64,000 nucleotides of DNA. Origin: Bacteroidota bacterium (GTDB lineage Bacteria; Bacteroidota; Bacteroidia; Chitinophagales; Chitinophagaceae). The translations under genes and the position numbers were made by a program. How positions within the stretch are numbered: the first letter of the stretch is position 1; every line of letters starts with the position of its first letter. The DNA is taken from positions 1 through 64,000 of the forward strand of contig JAEYWX010000029.1 of assembly GCA_023428755.1 (NCBI GenBank), written 5' to 3'. Below are positions 46,276 to 54,952 of this stretch, in pieces. The notes beneath the pieces are model-generated. The model was not told the DNA's origin, searched no databases, and saw only the letters and a program-made list of their open reading frames with translations.

Positions 46276-47532
46276 TTAAGCATTCGCCATATCAGGAATG
46301 GCTTCTACTTTATAAGCACCTGCGTCTAATTTTGCTTTTGTTTCAGAGAACGCAATTAATGTTTCCTCAATGTCAGCATCGGTATGTGCAGCCGACGGAA
46401 TTAAACGGTAAATGATGTGCCCCTTTGGAATAACAGGGTACACTACAATCGACGCAAAGATGTTGTAATTCTCACGCAGATCCATAACCATTGCTGTTGC
46501 TTCTTCCACACCACCCGTCATATACACAGGTGTAACCGGGCTATCCGTTTTACCAATGTCAAATCCTCTTTCTTTTAAACCGGTTTGCAGTTTGCGGGCA
46601 TTGCTCCACAACTTCTCTTTTAATTCCGGCATCGTCTTCAGCATTTCCAATCGTTTGAGGTTGCCAACCACAATTGGCATAGGCAAGCTCTTGGCAAAAA
46701 TTTGTGAGCGGATATTATAACGGATATAATCGATGATCACACGTGGACCTGCAAGAAATGCACCGATCGAAGCCATTGATTTTGCAAAGGTGCTGAAGTA
46801 AAGATCGATTTCATCCTGGCAACCTTGTTCTTCACCGGCACCAGCACCTGTTTTACCCAGTGTGCCAAAGCCGTGTGCATCATCAACCAAAATACGGAAC
46901 TGGTAATTCTTCTTCAAGGCGCAGATCTCTTTTAATTTTCCCTGATCACCAGCCATTCCAAAAACACCTTCCGTAATAACGAGAATACCACCCGATCCCT
47001 GCTTTTCAATCAACGCAGTAGCACGTTGTAATTGCTTTTCACAGTCTTCCACATCATTGTGCTTGAACACGTAACGGTGACCGGGGTGCAAACGCAAACC
47101 GTCAATGATACATGCATGACTTTCGGCATCATACACAATCACATCATGTCGGCCACAAACCGCATCAATTGCACTCATGATACCCTGGTAACCAAAGTTC
47201 ATCAGAATGGCATCTTCTTTCATTTCAAATTCGGCCAGTTCTTTTTCCAACTGTTCGTGCAGGTTGGAGTTACCGCTCATCATACGTGCTCCCATTGGAT
47301 AAGCAAGTCCCCATTCTTTTGCTGCATCCGCATCGATCTTGCGTATTTCAGGGTGATTGGCTAAACCGAGATAGTTGTTAAGACTCCACACAATTTTTTC
47401 TTTGCCACGAAATTTCATACGGCTGTTTATCTCACCTTCCAGTTTTGGGAAAGCAAAATAGCCGTGTGCACGCTCTCTGTGTTGACCAATAGGGCCATAA
47501 TTCTTAATCAGCTTCTCGAAAATATCTGCCAT
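46276..47532 (-). CDS. Alpha-oxoamine synthase family PLP enzyme
   Basis: A 418-residue fold-type I PLP enzyme of the family that joins acyl-CoA to an amino acid with loss of CO2: KBL, BioF, serine palmitoyltransferase, cysteate acyltransferase. Visible parts are the N-terminal SLNNYLGLANHPEI, the cofactor Asp/His region LVDDAHGFGTLG, the Schiff-base Lys251 in STFAKSMASIG, and IVVYPVIPKGHIIYRLIPSAAHT. The conserved AYPMGARMMSGNSNLH differs from the GTGCAGSRFLNGT of known Bacteroidota serine palmitoyltransferases, so it is another clade. Sphingolipid, capnine (sulfonolipid) or threonine/glycine roles are all possible. It is monocistronic. Confidence 0.85.
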   Translation of the reverse strand: MADIFEKLIKNYGPIGQHRERAHGYFAFPKLEGEINSRMKFRGKEKIVWSLNNYLGLANHPEIRKIDADAAKEWGLAYPMGARMMSGNSNLHEQLEKELAEFEMKEDAILMNFGYQGIMSAIDAVCGRHDVIVYDAESHACIIDGLRLHPGHRYVFKHNDVEDCEKQLQRATALIEKQGSGGILVITEGVFGMAGDQGKLKEICALKKNYQFRILVDDAHGFGTLGKTGAGAGEEQGCQDEIDLYFSTFAKSMASIGAFLAGPRVIIDYIRYNIRSQIFAKSLPMPIVVGNLKRLEMLKTMPELKEKLWSNARKLQTGLKERGFDIGKTDSPVTPVYMTGGVEEATAMVMDLRENYNIFASIVVYPVIPKGHIIYRLIPSAAHTDADIEETLIAFSETKAKLDAGAYKVEAIPDMANA

Positions 47533-47564
47533 ATGATGAAATTGTTAAGGGTGAAAAATTTGCG

Positions 47565-47572
47565 CAAAGGTA
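47565..47572 (-). promoter_or_regulatory. -7 box of the alpha-oxoamine synthase gene
   Basis: Minus-strand TACCTTTG (followed by C) fits TAnnTTTG exactly, 32 nt before the ATG at 47532. A degenerate TTTT stands at the -33 position. Confidence 0.45.
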
Positions 47573-47654
47573 AGGTTTTGACGCTGATCTGAAAAGGATG
47601 AAAACGAGCCGGTTCGTTAACGCAAAAATCGCATGGGAAACAGCTATTCAAGGG

Positions 47655-47662
47655 TATATTTG
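47655..47662 (+). promoter_or_regulatory. -7 box of the alkaline phosphatase gene
   Basis: TATATTTG fits TAnnTTTG, 17 nt before the ATG at 47680. No -33 match is evident, so it may need an activator. Confidence 0.4.
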
Positions 47663-47679
47663 CCTTTTAAATCAATCGT

Positions 47680-49329
47680 ATGCGTTTTATAGTATCGCTT
47701 CTTTTGCTGTTCTGTTCAATTCAGTTATCAGCTCAAAAAACTTCTTCCGGAAAGCAGCCCATCAAACAACTCCAACGCCCCAAACTGGTAGTGGGTATTA
47801 TGGTGGATCAAATGCGTTGGGATTTTTTATACCGCTATTACAATCGTTATTCTCCCTACGGTGGTTTTAAGCGAATGCTGGGGCAGGGCTTCAGTAATGA
47901 AAATGCGTTTATCAATTATGCGCCAACAGTTACAGCATGTGGGCACACAACAGTTTATACAGGCACAGTTCCCGCTGTACATGGAATTACCGGGAATGCC
48001 TGGTTTGATAATGAACTCGGACGAAATGTGTACTGCAGTGAAGATAAAACGGTGAAGACAGTAGGTGCTGCAGGGAATGCCGGTGAAATGAGTCCACGCA
48101 ATATGCTCGCTACAACTATTTGCGATGAACTGAAACTGGCAACCAATTTCCGCAGTAAAGTGATTGGTATTGCTATCAAAGATCGTGGTGGTATTTTGCC
48201 GGCAGGACACAGCGCAGACGCTGCCTATTGGTATGATGGTAAATCAGGTAACTGGATCACATCAACGTACTACATGAACGAATTGCCGAACTGGGTAACA
48301 ACATTCAATTCAAAAAAACACAGCAATGCATTCCTGGAAAAAGGATGGAACACGCTGTATCCCATCAGCAGTTATGTACAAAGCAGCAAAGATGAAAATG
48401 CATACGAAGGGAAGCCATTTGGTGCTGATCAAAAAGGATTCCCCTACGATCTCAAGCGTTTTGTTGATAAAAACTATGGTGTGATTTCTCAAACACCCTA
48501 TGGCAATACAATGACCTTGATGATGGCAAAAGAAGCTATTGCAAATGAAGGAATGGGGAAAGACAGTATCACCGATTTTCTCGCCGTGAGTTTTTCAACA
48601 CCGGATTATGTGGGTCATGCATTTGGTCCTAATTCAATTGAAGTGGAAGACACCTATCTGCGGTTGGATAAAGAGCTGGGCGAACTGTTTGATTATCTCG
48701 ATAAAGTGGTTGGAAAAAATCAGTACATCAGTTTTCTCACAGCTGATCATGGGGTAGCTCATGTGCCAGGTTTTTCAACCGAACATAAATTGCCCGGCGG
48801 TGCAGTTGATGATAACAAAATGGTAGATGATCTCAATAAAATGCTGTTTACAAAATATGGTAAAGAAAAAATTGTTTTGATTGCATATAACTATCAGATC
48901 ACATTGAATCACGGATTGTTTGACACAACCGATCTGGATCGTGATGCTGTAGTGAAAGATATTATTCGTCATGTAAAAAAAATAAAGGGCGTGGATCGTG
49001 TATTTGAAATTGAAAAGTTGATGGCACAACCGATGGCAGCTTTGGTAAAAGAACGCATCGGCAATGGATGGCATCCAAAACGCAGTGGCGATATCCAGAT
49101 AATATTTGCTCCGGGCTGGATCGACGGTGGACCTACCGGTACTACACATGGTTTGTGGAATCCGTACGATAGTCATATTCCGCTTGTGTGGTACGGCTGG
49201 GGAATTAAGCCCGGCAAAAGCAACCAGGAAGTTTATATGACAGATATTGCTCCAACGCTTGCCGCTTTATTACGCATCCAGATGCCAAGTGGCTGTGTGG
49301 GTAAACCCATTCTTGCCGTTACAGAATAA
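47680..49329 (+). CDS. PafA-type alkaline phosphatase
   Basis: A 549-residue periplasmic phosphomonoesterase of the alkaline phosphatase superfamily, closest to the PafA/NPP-like branch. It has a signal peptide (MRFIVSLLLLFCSIQLSAQ). Metal ligands include Asp43 in GIMVDQMRWD and those in SFSTPDYVGHAFGPNS and LTADHGVAHVPG. The nucleophile is probably Thr85 in PTVTACGHTTVYTG. The C-terminal GTTHGLWNPYDSHIPLVWYGWGI carries the last His ligand. PafA enzymes act on a broad range of phosphate monoesters and are widespread in Bacteroidota. Confidence 0.9.
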   Translation: MRFIVSLLLLFCSIQLSAQKTSSGKQPIKQLQRPKLVVGIMVDQMRWDFLYRYYNRYSPYGGFKRMLGQGFSNENAFINYAPTVTACGHTTVYTGTVPAVHGITGNAWFDNELGRNVYCSEDKTVKTVGAAGNAGEMSPRNMLATTICDELKLATNFRSKVIGIAIKDRGGILPAGHSADAAYWYDGKSGNWITSTYYMNELPNWVTTFNSKKHSNAFLEKGWNTLYPISSYVQSSKDENAYEGKPFGADQKGFPYDLKRFVDKNYGVISQTPYGNTMTLMMAKEAIANEGMGKDSITDFLAVSFSTPDYVGHAFGPNSIEVEDTYLRLDKELGELFDYLDKVVGKNQYISFLTADHGVAHVPGFSTEHKLPGGAVDDNKMVDDLNKMLFTKYGKEKIVLIAYNYQITLNHGLFDTTDLDRDAVVKDIIRHVKKIKGVDRVFEIEKLMAQPMAALVKERIGNGWHPKRSGDIQIIFAPGWIDGGPTGTTHGLWNPYDSHIPLVWYGWGIKPGKSNQEVYMTDIAPTLAALLRIQMPSGCVGKPILAVTE

Positions 49330-49404
49330 AATTTTCCTGTATGAAGATTTAGCAGATGATCTTCAACTGGCATTAATCTTGACACTTATAGAATATGTTA
49401 CAGA

Positions 49405-49425
49405 AAGCCCCTTACCGAGGGGCTT
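49405..49425 (+). promoter_or_regulatory. Hairpin between the phosphatase gene and lon
   Basis: AAGCCCCT and AGGGGCTT pair exactly around TACCG. A weak, C/G-interrupted tail follows (GTCTGTC), so it is a poor terminator. It ends 28 nt before the chosen lon ATG and may be part of the lon leader. Confidence 0.5.
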
Positions 49426-49453
49426 GTCTGTCAAAATGACTAAAGCGAAAACT

Positions 49454-51859
49454 ATGAATGATAAGAGTTTATTCCTGCGTCCCTCTGATGAAGATGTTGA
49501 TTTTTTACCCATCATTCCATTAAACGAATCAGATGCAGACAATGATGAGTTGGCGGATATACCCAATGAGTTGCCTATTCTTCCATTGCGAAATACAGTG
49601 TTGTTTCCCGGCGTTGTTCTTCCCATAACTGTTGGAAGAGATAAAAGCATACAGGCGGTGAACGAAGCCTATAAAACCAACAAACTGGTTGGAGTAGTAG
49701 CACAAAAAGATAGTAATGTAGAAGACCCTACGGTGATCGATCTTGAATATACCGGCACTATTGCTAAGGTGGTGAAGTTGATCAAAATGCCCGATGGTGG
49801 CACAACGGTGATCATACAGGGAAAGAAACGTTTCCGCATCAACATGCTTACTTCTGATGATCCATTCTTTAAAGCAAGTATTGAGGTGTTGCACGAAGAG
49901 CCAACACCTGATGATGAAAATTTTAAAGCTGTAGCAGGTTCCATAAAAGATATGGCTGCACAGATCATTCAACTGTCGCCCAATATTCCGAGCGAAGCAT
50001 CGATCATTCTTAAGAATATTGAGAACCCGGCCTTTCTCGTTCATTTTGTAAGTAACAATCTCAACAGCGATATTTCTGACAAACAACGTTTGTTGGAAAC
50101 AAGTACCATAAAGCAGCGGGCAGAATTACTGCTTACCTTATTGCAGAAAGAGTTGCAGTACACCGAGCTGAAAAATAAGGTAACCAATAAAACTAGAACC
50201 GAGCTTGATAAGCAGCAGCGTGATTATTTTTTGCAACAGCAATTAAAAAGCATCAAAGAAGAATTGGGTGGTGATGCCAACGACCTGGAGATCCAGGAAA
50301 TGAAGAAGAAGGCGGAAACAAAAAAGTGGAGTGATGCTGCCAAAGAAATGTTCCGCAAGGGAATTGAAAAGCTGGAGCGTATGCATCCGTCAACTCCTGA
50401 TTATTCAGTTGTGTATAATCATCTTGATCTGATGCTTGATCTGCCGTGGAATGAATATACCGTTGATCAGTACGATTTGAAGAAGGCTAAAAAAGTATTG
50501 GATCATGATCATTATGGTATTCAAAAAGTAAAAGAACGGATACTTGAGTACTTAGCAGTACTGAAGCTGAAGGGTGATATGAAAAGTCCGATCTTATGTT
50601 TGCTCGGTCCTCCCGGAATTGGTAAAACATCATTGGGAAAAAGTGTAGCGTCTGCACTTGGCCGTAAGTACGTACGCATCAGTCTGGGAGGCTTGCACGA
50701 TGAGAGTGAGATCAGAGGTCATCGTAAAACATATATCGGTGCAATGCCCGGCCGTATCCTTCAATCATTACGAAAAGTAAAAACATCGAACCCCGTAATG
50801 ATCCTCGATGAAATTGATAAACTCGGCAATGATTTTCGTGGCGATCCTTCCAGTGCCTTGCTGGAACTGTTAGATCCGGAACAAAATCATACGTTTTACG
50901 ATAATTACCTGGAGCTGGAATACGATCTGAGCAAAGTGTTGTTTGTTGCAACAGCCAACAGCCTGGCATCTATTCAACCTGCATTAAGAGATCGGTTGGA
51001 AATTATTGATCTGAGTGGTTATGCAGTAGAGGAAAAGATTGAGATCGCTAAAAACTATCTTGTTCCAAAACAGATCGAAGCACATGGCCTTGTAAAGATT
51101 CCGTTTAAGATCAGCGATACAGTTCTACGAAAAGTAATTGAAGATTACACACGTGAAAGCGGTGTTCGTGAACTCGACCGGCAACTGGCATCGCTGATGC
51201 GTTCGCAGGCAAAAGAAGTAGCGATCAAAGGCAAACTGAAACCCACGTTAACGGTCAACGACATTGAACGCATCTTGGGTAAGCCACGTTACAGCAACGA
51301 AATTTATAAAACAGCAAACATGCCTGGTGTGGCAGTAGGGCTTGCATGGACGGCCGTAGGGGGTGAAATATTGTTTATTGAAACAAGCTTGGCCGACGGA
51401 AAAGGCGAGATGCGTTTAACCGGAAACCTCGGAAATGTGATGAAAGAAAGTGCCACTACAGCACTCAGTTATTTACAGGCCAATGCTAAAAAGATCGGTG
51501 TAGATACCGAAGAGTTTCAAAAGAAGACCATTCACATCCATGTGCCTGAAGGTGCAGTGCCAAAGGATGGCCCGAGTGCTGGAATCACCATGCTTACTGC
51601 CATTTCCAGTGCGTTTACCGGAAGAAGGGTGAAGCCGTTTTTGGCAATGACCGGCGAAATTACACTGCGTGGCCAGGTGTTGCCGGTTGGAGGTATCAAA
51701 GAAAAAATACTGGCGGCCAAGCGTGCCGGTATCAAAGAAGTGATCCTTTGCTGGCAGAATGAAAAAGATGTGCAGGAAATCAATTCTTTATATATCAAAG
51801 GAATGAAGTTTCATTTTGTAAAAACAATGCAGCAGGTGCTTGACCTGGCACTGGTATAA
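49454..51859 (+). CDS. lon: ATP-dependent protease Lon (LonA)
   Basis: An 801-residue cytoplasmic AAA+ serine protease that removes misfolded and regulatory proteins. The N-terminal substrate domain begins near LPILPLRNTVLFPGVVLPI (about residue 40). The ATPase has Walker A GPPGIGKTS near 390 and sensor/arginine-finger regions. The protease domain has catalytic Ser708 in KDGPSAGITM and Lys749/751 in GGIKEKILAAKRAG. The start MNDKSLFLRPSDED is chosen as family-like; an ATG six codons upstream (49436) is possible. A longer reading would run into the phosphatase gene. Confidence 0.96.
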   Translation: MNDKSLFLRPSDEDVDFLPIIPLNESDADNDELADIPNELPILPLRNTVLFPGVVLPITVGRDKSIQAVNEAYKTNKLVGVVAQKDSNVEDPTVIDLEYTGTIAKVVKLIKMPDGGTTVIIQGKKRFRINMLTSDDPFFKASIEVLHEEPTPDDENFKAVAGSIKDMAAQIIQLSPNIPSEASIILKNIENPAFLVHFVSNNLNSDISDKQRLLETSTIKQRAELLLTLLQKELQYTELKNKVTNKTRTELDKQQRDYFLQQQLKSIKEELGGDANDLEIQEMKKKAETKKWSDAAKEMFRKGIEKLERMHPSTPDYSVVYNHLDLMLDLPWNEYTVDQYDLKKAKKVLDHDHYGIQKVKERILEYLAVLKLKGDMKSPILCLLGPPGIGKTSLGKSVASALGRKYVRISLGGLHDESEIRGHRKTYIGAMPGRILQSLRKVKTSNPVMILDEIDKLGNDFRGDPSSALLELLDPEQNHTFYDNYLELEYDLSKVLFVATANSLASIQPALRDRLEIIDLSGYAVEEKIEIAKNYLVPKQIEAHGLVKIPFKISDTVLRKVIEDYTRESGVRELDRQLASLMRSQAKEVAIKGKLKPTLTVNDIERILGKPRYSNEIYKTANMPGVAVGLAWTAVGGEILFIETSLADGKGEMRLTGNLGNVMKESATTALSYLQANAKKIGVDTEEFQKKTIHIHVPEGAVPKDGPSAGITMLTAISSAFTGRRVKPFLAMTGEITLRGQVLPVGGIKEKILAAKRAGIKEVILCWQNEKDVQEINSLYIKGMKFHFVKTMQQVLDLALV

Positions 51860-51968
51860 TTTTTTTAAAAAAATTGGCCTTTGGCTGAACCAAATAGAAG
51901 CAACCTTGTTTATTTAGGTAACAAATATGAATTTATTTCATGTTGGTTGTTTTAAGGGTTAAAGAGAT

Positions 51969-51997
51969 TCCCCCATTTCTATGGGGGATATTTTTTT
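51969..51997 (+). terminator. Rho-independent terminator of lon
   Basis: TCCCCCAT (51969-51976) and ATGGGGGA (51981-51988) pair exactly around TTCT, then TATTTTTTT follows. It lies about 110 nt after the stop. Confidence 0.8.
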
Positions 51998-52060
51998 ATA
52001 TACGACCCTGCTCAATAGCCTTTCCTGTTTTTAACTAAATTACAGGCTTACAATTCTGGT

Positions 52061-53125
52061 ATGATCCGATTGGTATGTATTGTGGGTTTGTTCTTCATTA
52101 ACAGCAGCCTGTTTGCACAAACACTTGGTGGCAGCAGTGCGTATAATTTTCTGCGCTTTCCCGCTTCTCCGCAGCTCTCGGCACTGGGAGGAATTAATCT
52201 TACCAATTATTCCAACGATCTGTCACTGGCCTTCAGCAATCCTGCACAATTAGATTCGGCGATGCATACACAAATGGTGGCCAATTTTAATTCATTGGCA
52301 GCAGGGATCAATAATGTGCATTGGATGCTCGCTTACCGCCATCCCAAACTCCAAACAAATTTTGCTGTCGGCGTTTTGTATTTCGATTATGGAAGTACAC
52401 AACAAACAGATGCTTCCGGTAATATTGAAGGAGTCTACCGGCCACGGGATTATGTTGTTCAACTTATGGCAAGTCGTGAGTATTTGAACCGTTGGAAATA
52501 TGGATTAACGCTCAAGTTTGTGGCGAGCAATTATGGTATGTACCGATCATCAGCCATCGCAGCCGATGTGGGTGTATTGTATAGAGACACAGCCAATTTT
52601 TTGCAGGCAAGTATTGTGGCTGTCAACATGGGCGGACAGTTAAAACGTTACAATCCGGCAGAACAGGAAGAACTGCCTTTCGATCTGCAGGCCGGTATTT
52701 CGAAACGATTGGCCAAAGCACCTATTCGTTTTTCAGTAACAGCACATCATCTGCATCGCTTTGATATTTTGTACAACGATACATTATTCAATAACGAGAA
52801 TGGTTTTGAAAATTCATCAACCAAAAAATTTACACTCGATAAACTCTTTCAGCATTTTGTATTTGCCACACAGGTACTCATAGGTGAGCGGGTGGAAGTA
52901 ACGGCAGCGTATAATGTATTACGGGGAAGAGAATTAAAAGTGACAAACGGAGGAAATGGTCTTACCGGATTTTCGTTAGGAGCCGGGGTGTTGTTTTCGA
53001 AATTGCAATTACGTTATGCACGCACACATTTTCAAAATAATACAGCCTATAATCAAATTGGATTAACCATGCCGCTTAATCAATCATTTGGTTTGGGAAG
53101 TTGGGGGGAGAAGGTTGGATGGTAA
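52061..53125 (+). CDS. porQ: Type IX secretion protein PorQ
   Basis: A 354-residue outer-membrane beta-barrel protein with a signal peptide (MIRLVCIVGLFFINSSLFAQ) and the PorQ pattern GGSSAYNFLRFPASPQLSALGG, NPAQLDSAMHTQMVANFN, SVTAHHLHRFDILYND and LTGFSLGAGVLFSKLQLRYARTHFQN. PorQ cooperates with PorU/PorV/PorZ in attaching T9SS cargo to the surface. The 1359-residue protein at 56513 and the CHU_C protein at 43537 are plausible cargos. It is convergent with the CPBP gene across a repeat element. Confidence 0.9.
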   Translation: MIRLVCIVGLFFINSSLFAQTLGGSSAYNFLRFPASPQLSALGGINLTNYSNDLSLAFSNPAQLDSAMHTQMVANFNSLAAGINNVHWMLAYRHPKLQTNFAVGVLYFDYGSTQQTDASGNIEGVYRPRDYVVQLMASREYLNRWKYGLTLKFVASNYGMYRSSAIAADVGVLYRDTANFLQASIVAVNMGGQLKRYNPAEQEELPFDLQAGISKRLAKAPIRFSVTAHHLHRFDILYNDTLFNNENGFENSSTKKFTLDKLFQHFVFATQVLIGERVEVTAAYNVLRGRELKVTNGGNGLTGFSLGAGVLFSKLQLRYARTHFQNNTAYNQIGLTMPLNQSFGLGSWGEKVGW

Positions 53126-53128
53126 AAT

Positions 53129-53237
53129 GAATAGGCAATAGTTAATGGGCAATTGGCAAGGACTAATAATGAAATTTGATTACAACTTTTGGAAACCTTT
53201 GCTTATTGCTCATTGTCCTTTGTCTATTGCCCATTGA
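53129..53237. repeat. Inverted-repeat element (GGGCAAT units) between porQ and CPBP genes
   Basis: AATGGGCAAT (53144-53153) pairs exactly with ATTGCCCATT (53226-53235). The arms continue with degenerate units (ATTGGCAAGGAC on the left, GTCCTTTGTCTATTG on the right). It occupies the whole convergent gap up to the CPBP stop codon. Confidence 0.55.
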
Positions 53238-53906
53238 TCAGGCTGCATCTCTCTTAATGTTTTCTCCAAACAACAGCTCAACCAGAATATTATAAATAAA
53301 ATGAGCGATCATTGGTAACAACAAACCGCCACTGATCCAAGCCAGAAACTGAAAGCCGATTGCAAATGGGATGATCTGTATAATTGCTTTTTCGCCCTGT
53401 GTGCCATGACCAAACGCAAATACAATAGCACTAAGTACAGCAGCTAATATCCACACCTGGTCCATATAGCCCATGATCATTTGAAACAATACACCCCGAT
53501 AAATATATTCTTCGCAAAACCCTGCTACCACACACGCCAATACCCACAACAAACGCTCCATTGCCGTGTCTGGTAAAATATGATGTAATGTGCTATCGTC
53601 TTTTTCTTTTGAAAATTTTTGTGACAAATACGCAAGCAGTAATGCAATGCCGATCAATCCAATGGCTGCTGCTATCGATACCAGTGTAAAACGACTGGAA
53701 AAGGAAATCGTTATTTTTTCACTGCGTGCGGCAAAATAAGCAAGTACACAAAGAATGATCTGCATGAGCATACTTTGTATATACACGGGTACTTTGGCAA
53801 TTTGAGCTCCCTCCATTTCCGCTTCCATCTTACGGATGTTTTTATAACTCAATGCAGTAAGAAAGGGAAGGCCTGCTGCTATTATGATCATAAATAATAA
53901 ACTCAT
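53238..53906 (-). CDS. CPBP-family intramembrane metalloprotease
   Basis: A 222-residue membrane protein with about six hydrophobic segments and the CPBP (Abi/CAAX-like) motifs: EEYIYRGVLFQMI carrying the catalytic glutamates, FAFGHG carrying His, and HFIYNILVELLFG. Such proteins cleave within the membrane or bind prenylated peptides; substrates are unknown here. Its start overlaps the end of coaE by 4 bp (ATGA type), so it is translationally coupled as the last gene of the nusB operon. Confidence 0.85.
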   Translation of the reverse strand: MSLLFMIIIAAGLPFLTALSYKNIRKMEAEMEGAQIAKVPVYIQSMLMQIILCVLAYFAARSEKITISFSSRFTLVSIAAAIGLIGIALLLAYLSQKFSKEKDDSTLHHILPDTAMERLLWVLACVVAGFCEEYIYRGVLFQMIMGYMDQVWILAAVLSAIVFAFGHGTQGEKAIIQIIPFAIGFQFLAWISGGLLLPMIAHFIYNILVELLFGENIKRDAA

Positions 53907-54508
53907 GTGTGCGCCTCCTCTTTTGATCTGCTGATCAGTTCTTCGTGCAATTGTACAACCTGAGGTAGTAATAATTGTTGTTCATTATTCTGCAACACAA
54001 AATCACAAAGCTTCATTTTTATTCCATCATCCAGTTGATTGGCCATACGACGTTTCACTTCCTCAGCAGTTACATGATCCCGGTCCATTACACGTTTGAT
54101 GCGCAGTGTGGCAGGAGCAGTAACTCCAATCACATAATCCAATCCTTCTGCAGAGCCGCTTTCAAAAAGCAAGGCTGCTTCTTTTACTACGTAGGGTGCC
54201 GTTTGCTTACTGAACCATTGTTGTGCATCAGCAATCGTAACCGGATGAACAAGGCTGTTCAGTAATTCCAGTTTTTCTTTATTGGCAAATACAATGGATG
54301 AAAGATGTTTGCGGTTGAGTGTGCCATTCGGCAAATAGGTGTCATTACCAAAATGAAAAATGAGCTGTTGTTGTAACAGCTCATTTTTATTCATTAATTC
54401 TTTTGCCGCTTCATCGGCATAATAAACAGGAATGCCCAGCACTTCCAGTACTTTGGCAACAGTGGTTTTGCCACTGCCAATACCTCCTGTTAATCCGATC
54501 TTAAGCAT
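53903..54508 (-). CDS. coaE: Dephospho-CoA kinase
   Basis: A 201-residue enzyme catalysing the last step of coenzyme A synthesis, phosphorylating the 3'-hydroxyl of dephospho-CoA. The P-loop GGIGSGKTT is at residues 8-16. Further family motifs are PVYYADEAAKELM, SLVHPVTIADAQQWF, EAALLFESGSAEGLDYVIGVTAP and a MDRDHVTAEEVKRRMANQL lid region. It follows yajC with a 100-nt gap that contains an inverted-repeat element and no YbbR-type gene. Confidence 0.95.
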   Translation of the reverse strand: MLKIGLTGGIGSGKTTVAKVLEVLGIPVYYADEAAKELMNKNELLQQQLIFHFGNDTYLPNGTLNRKHLSSIVFANKEKLELLNSLVHPVTIADAQQWFSKQTAPYVVKEAALLFESGSAEGLDYVIGVTAPATLRIKRVMDRDHVTAEEVKRRMANQLDDGIKMKLCDFVLQNNEQQLLLPQVVQLHEELISRSKEEAHT

Positions 54509-54518
54509 AGCGAAAATA

Positions 54519-54603
54519 AATTTGCGATTTCAGATGTACGATTGCAGATTTAATTATACTCTTCAATCGTTTCAAAATCTGAAATCGCAAATTGCAAATC
54601 TGA
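54519..54603. repeat. Inverted-repeat element (GATTTCAGAT units) between yajC and coaE
   Basis: AATTTGCGATTTCAGAT (54519-54535) is the exact reverse complement of 54577-54593, a 17-bp stem around 41 nt. The interior and right flank contain related units (GATTGCAGATTT, AAATTGCAAATCTG). The element lies inside the nusB operon. Confidence 0.6.
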
Positions 54604-54608
54604 ACTAA

Positions 54609-54941
54609 TTATTTTTTATCAGTAGCTACTTTGTTCAACTGCGTTGTCCAATCCATGCTGATCGAACTGCGTTCAATTTTAATATAGCTGCCGGGGTTGA
54701 TCTCCAACGAAAGCGTTCCGTCTTCGTTTACTTTGTTTACCACACCGTGAATACCGGCAATGGTTACAACTTTATCGCCTTTCTGCAGGTTTTCGATAAA
54801 TGTTTTTTGTTGTTTTGCTTTTTTAGCTTGCGGACGGATCATGAATAACCAGAAAACCAGGATCATTAATCCAAGAAAAACTAACTGAATGCTTCCGCCA
54901 CCGCCTTTGGGATCGCCTGCAAATAAGAGTAATTCGTACAT
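54609..54941 (-). CDS. yajC: Sec translocon accessory protein YajC
   Basis: A 110-residue protein with one transmembrane helix (SIQLVFLGLMILVFWLFMIRPQAKKAKQQ) followed by the conserved cytoplasmic part FIENLQKGDKVVTIAGIHGVVNKV and NPGSYIKIERSSI. YajC associates with SecDF and supports protein export. It starts 11 nt after the DUF1573 gene. The GDPKGGGGS N-terminus is typical of Bacteroidota YajC. Confidence 0.95.
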   Translation of the reverse strand: MYELLLFAGDPKGGGGSIQLVFLGLMILVFWLFMIRPQAKKAKQQKTFIENLQKGDKVVTIAGIHGVVNKVNEDGTLSLEINPGSYIKIERSSISMDWTTQLNKVATDKK

Positions 54942-54952
54942 GTATTGATTGT

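Noticed and set aside
49247..49453. Upstream extension of lon
   Set aside because: The first 60 or so residues are antisense-free but lie in another frame of the phosphatase gene and cross a hairpin; the family start is at 49454 or 49436.
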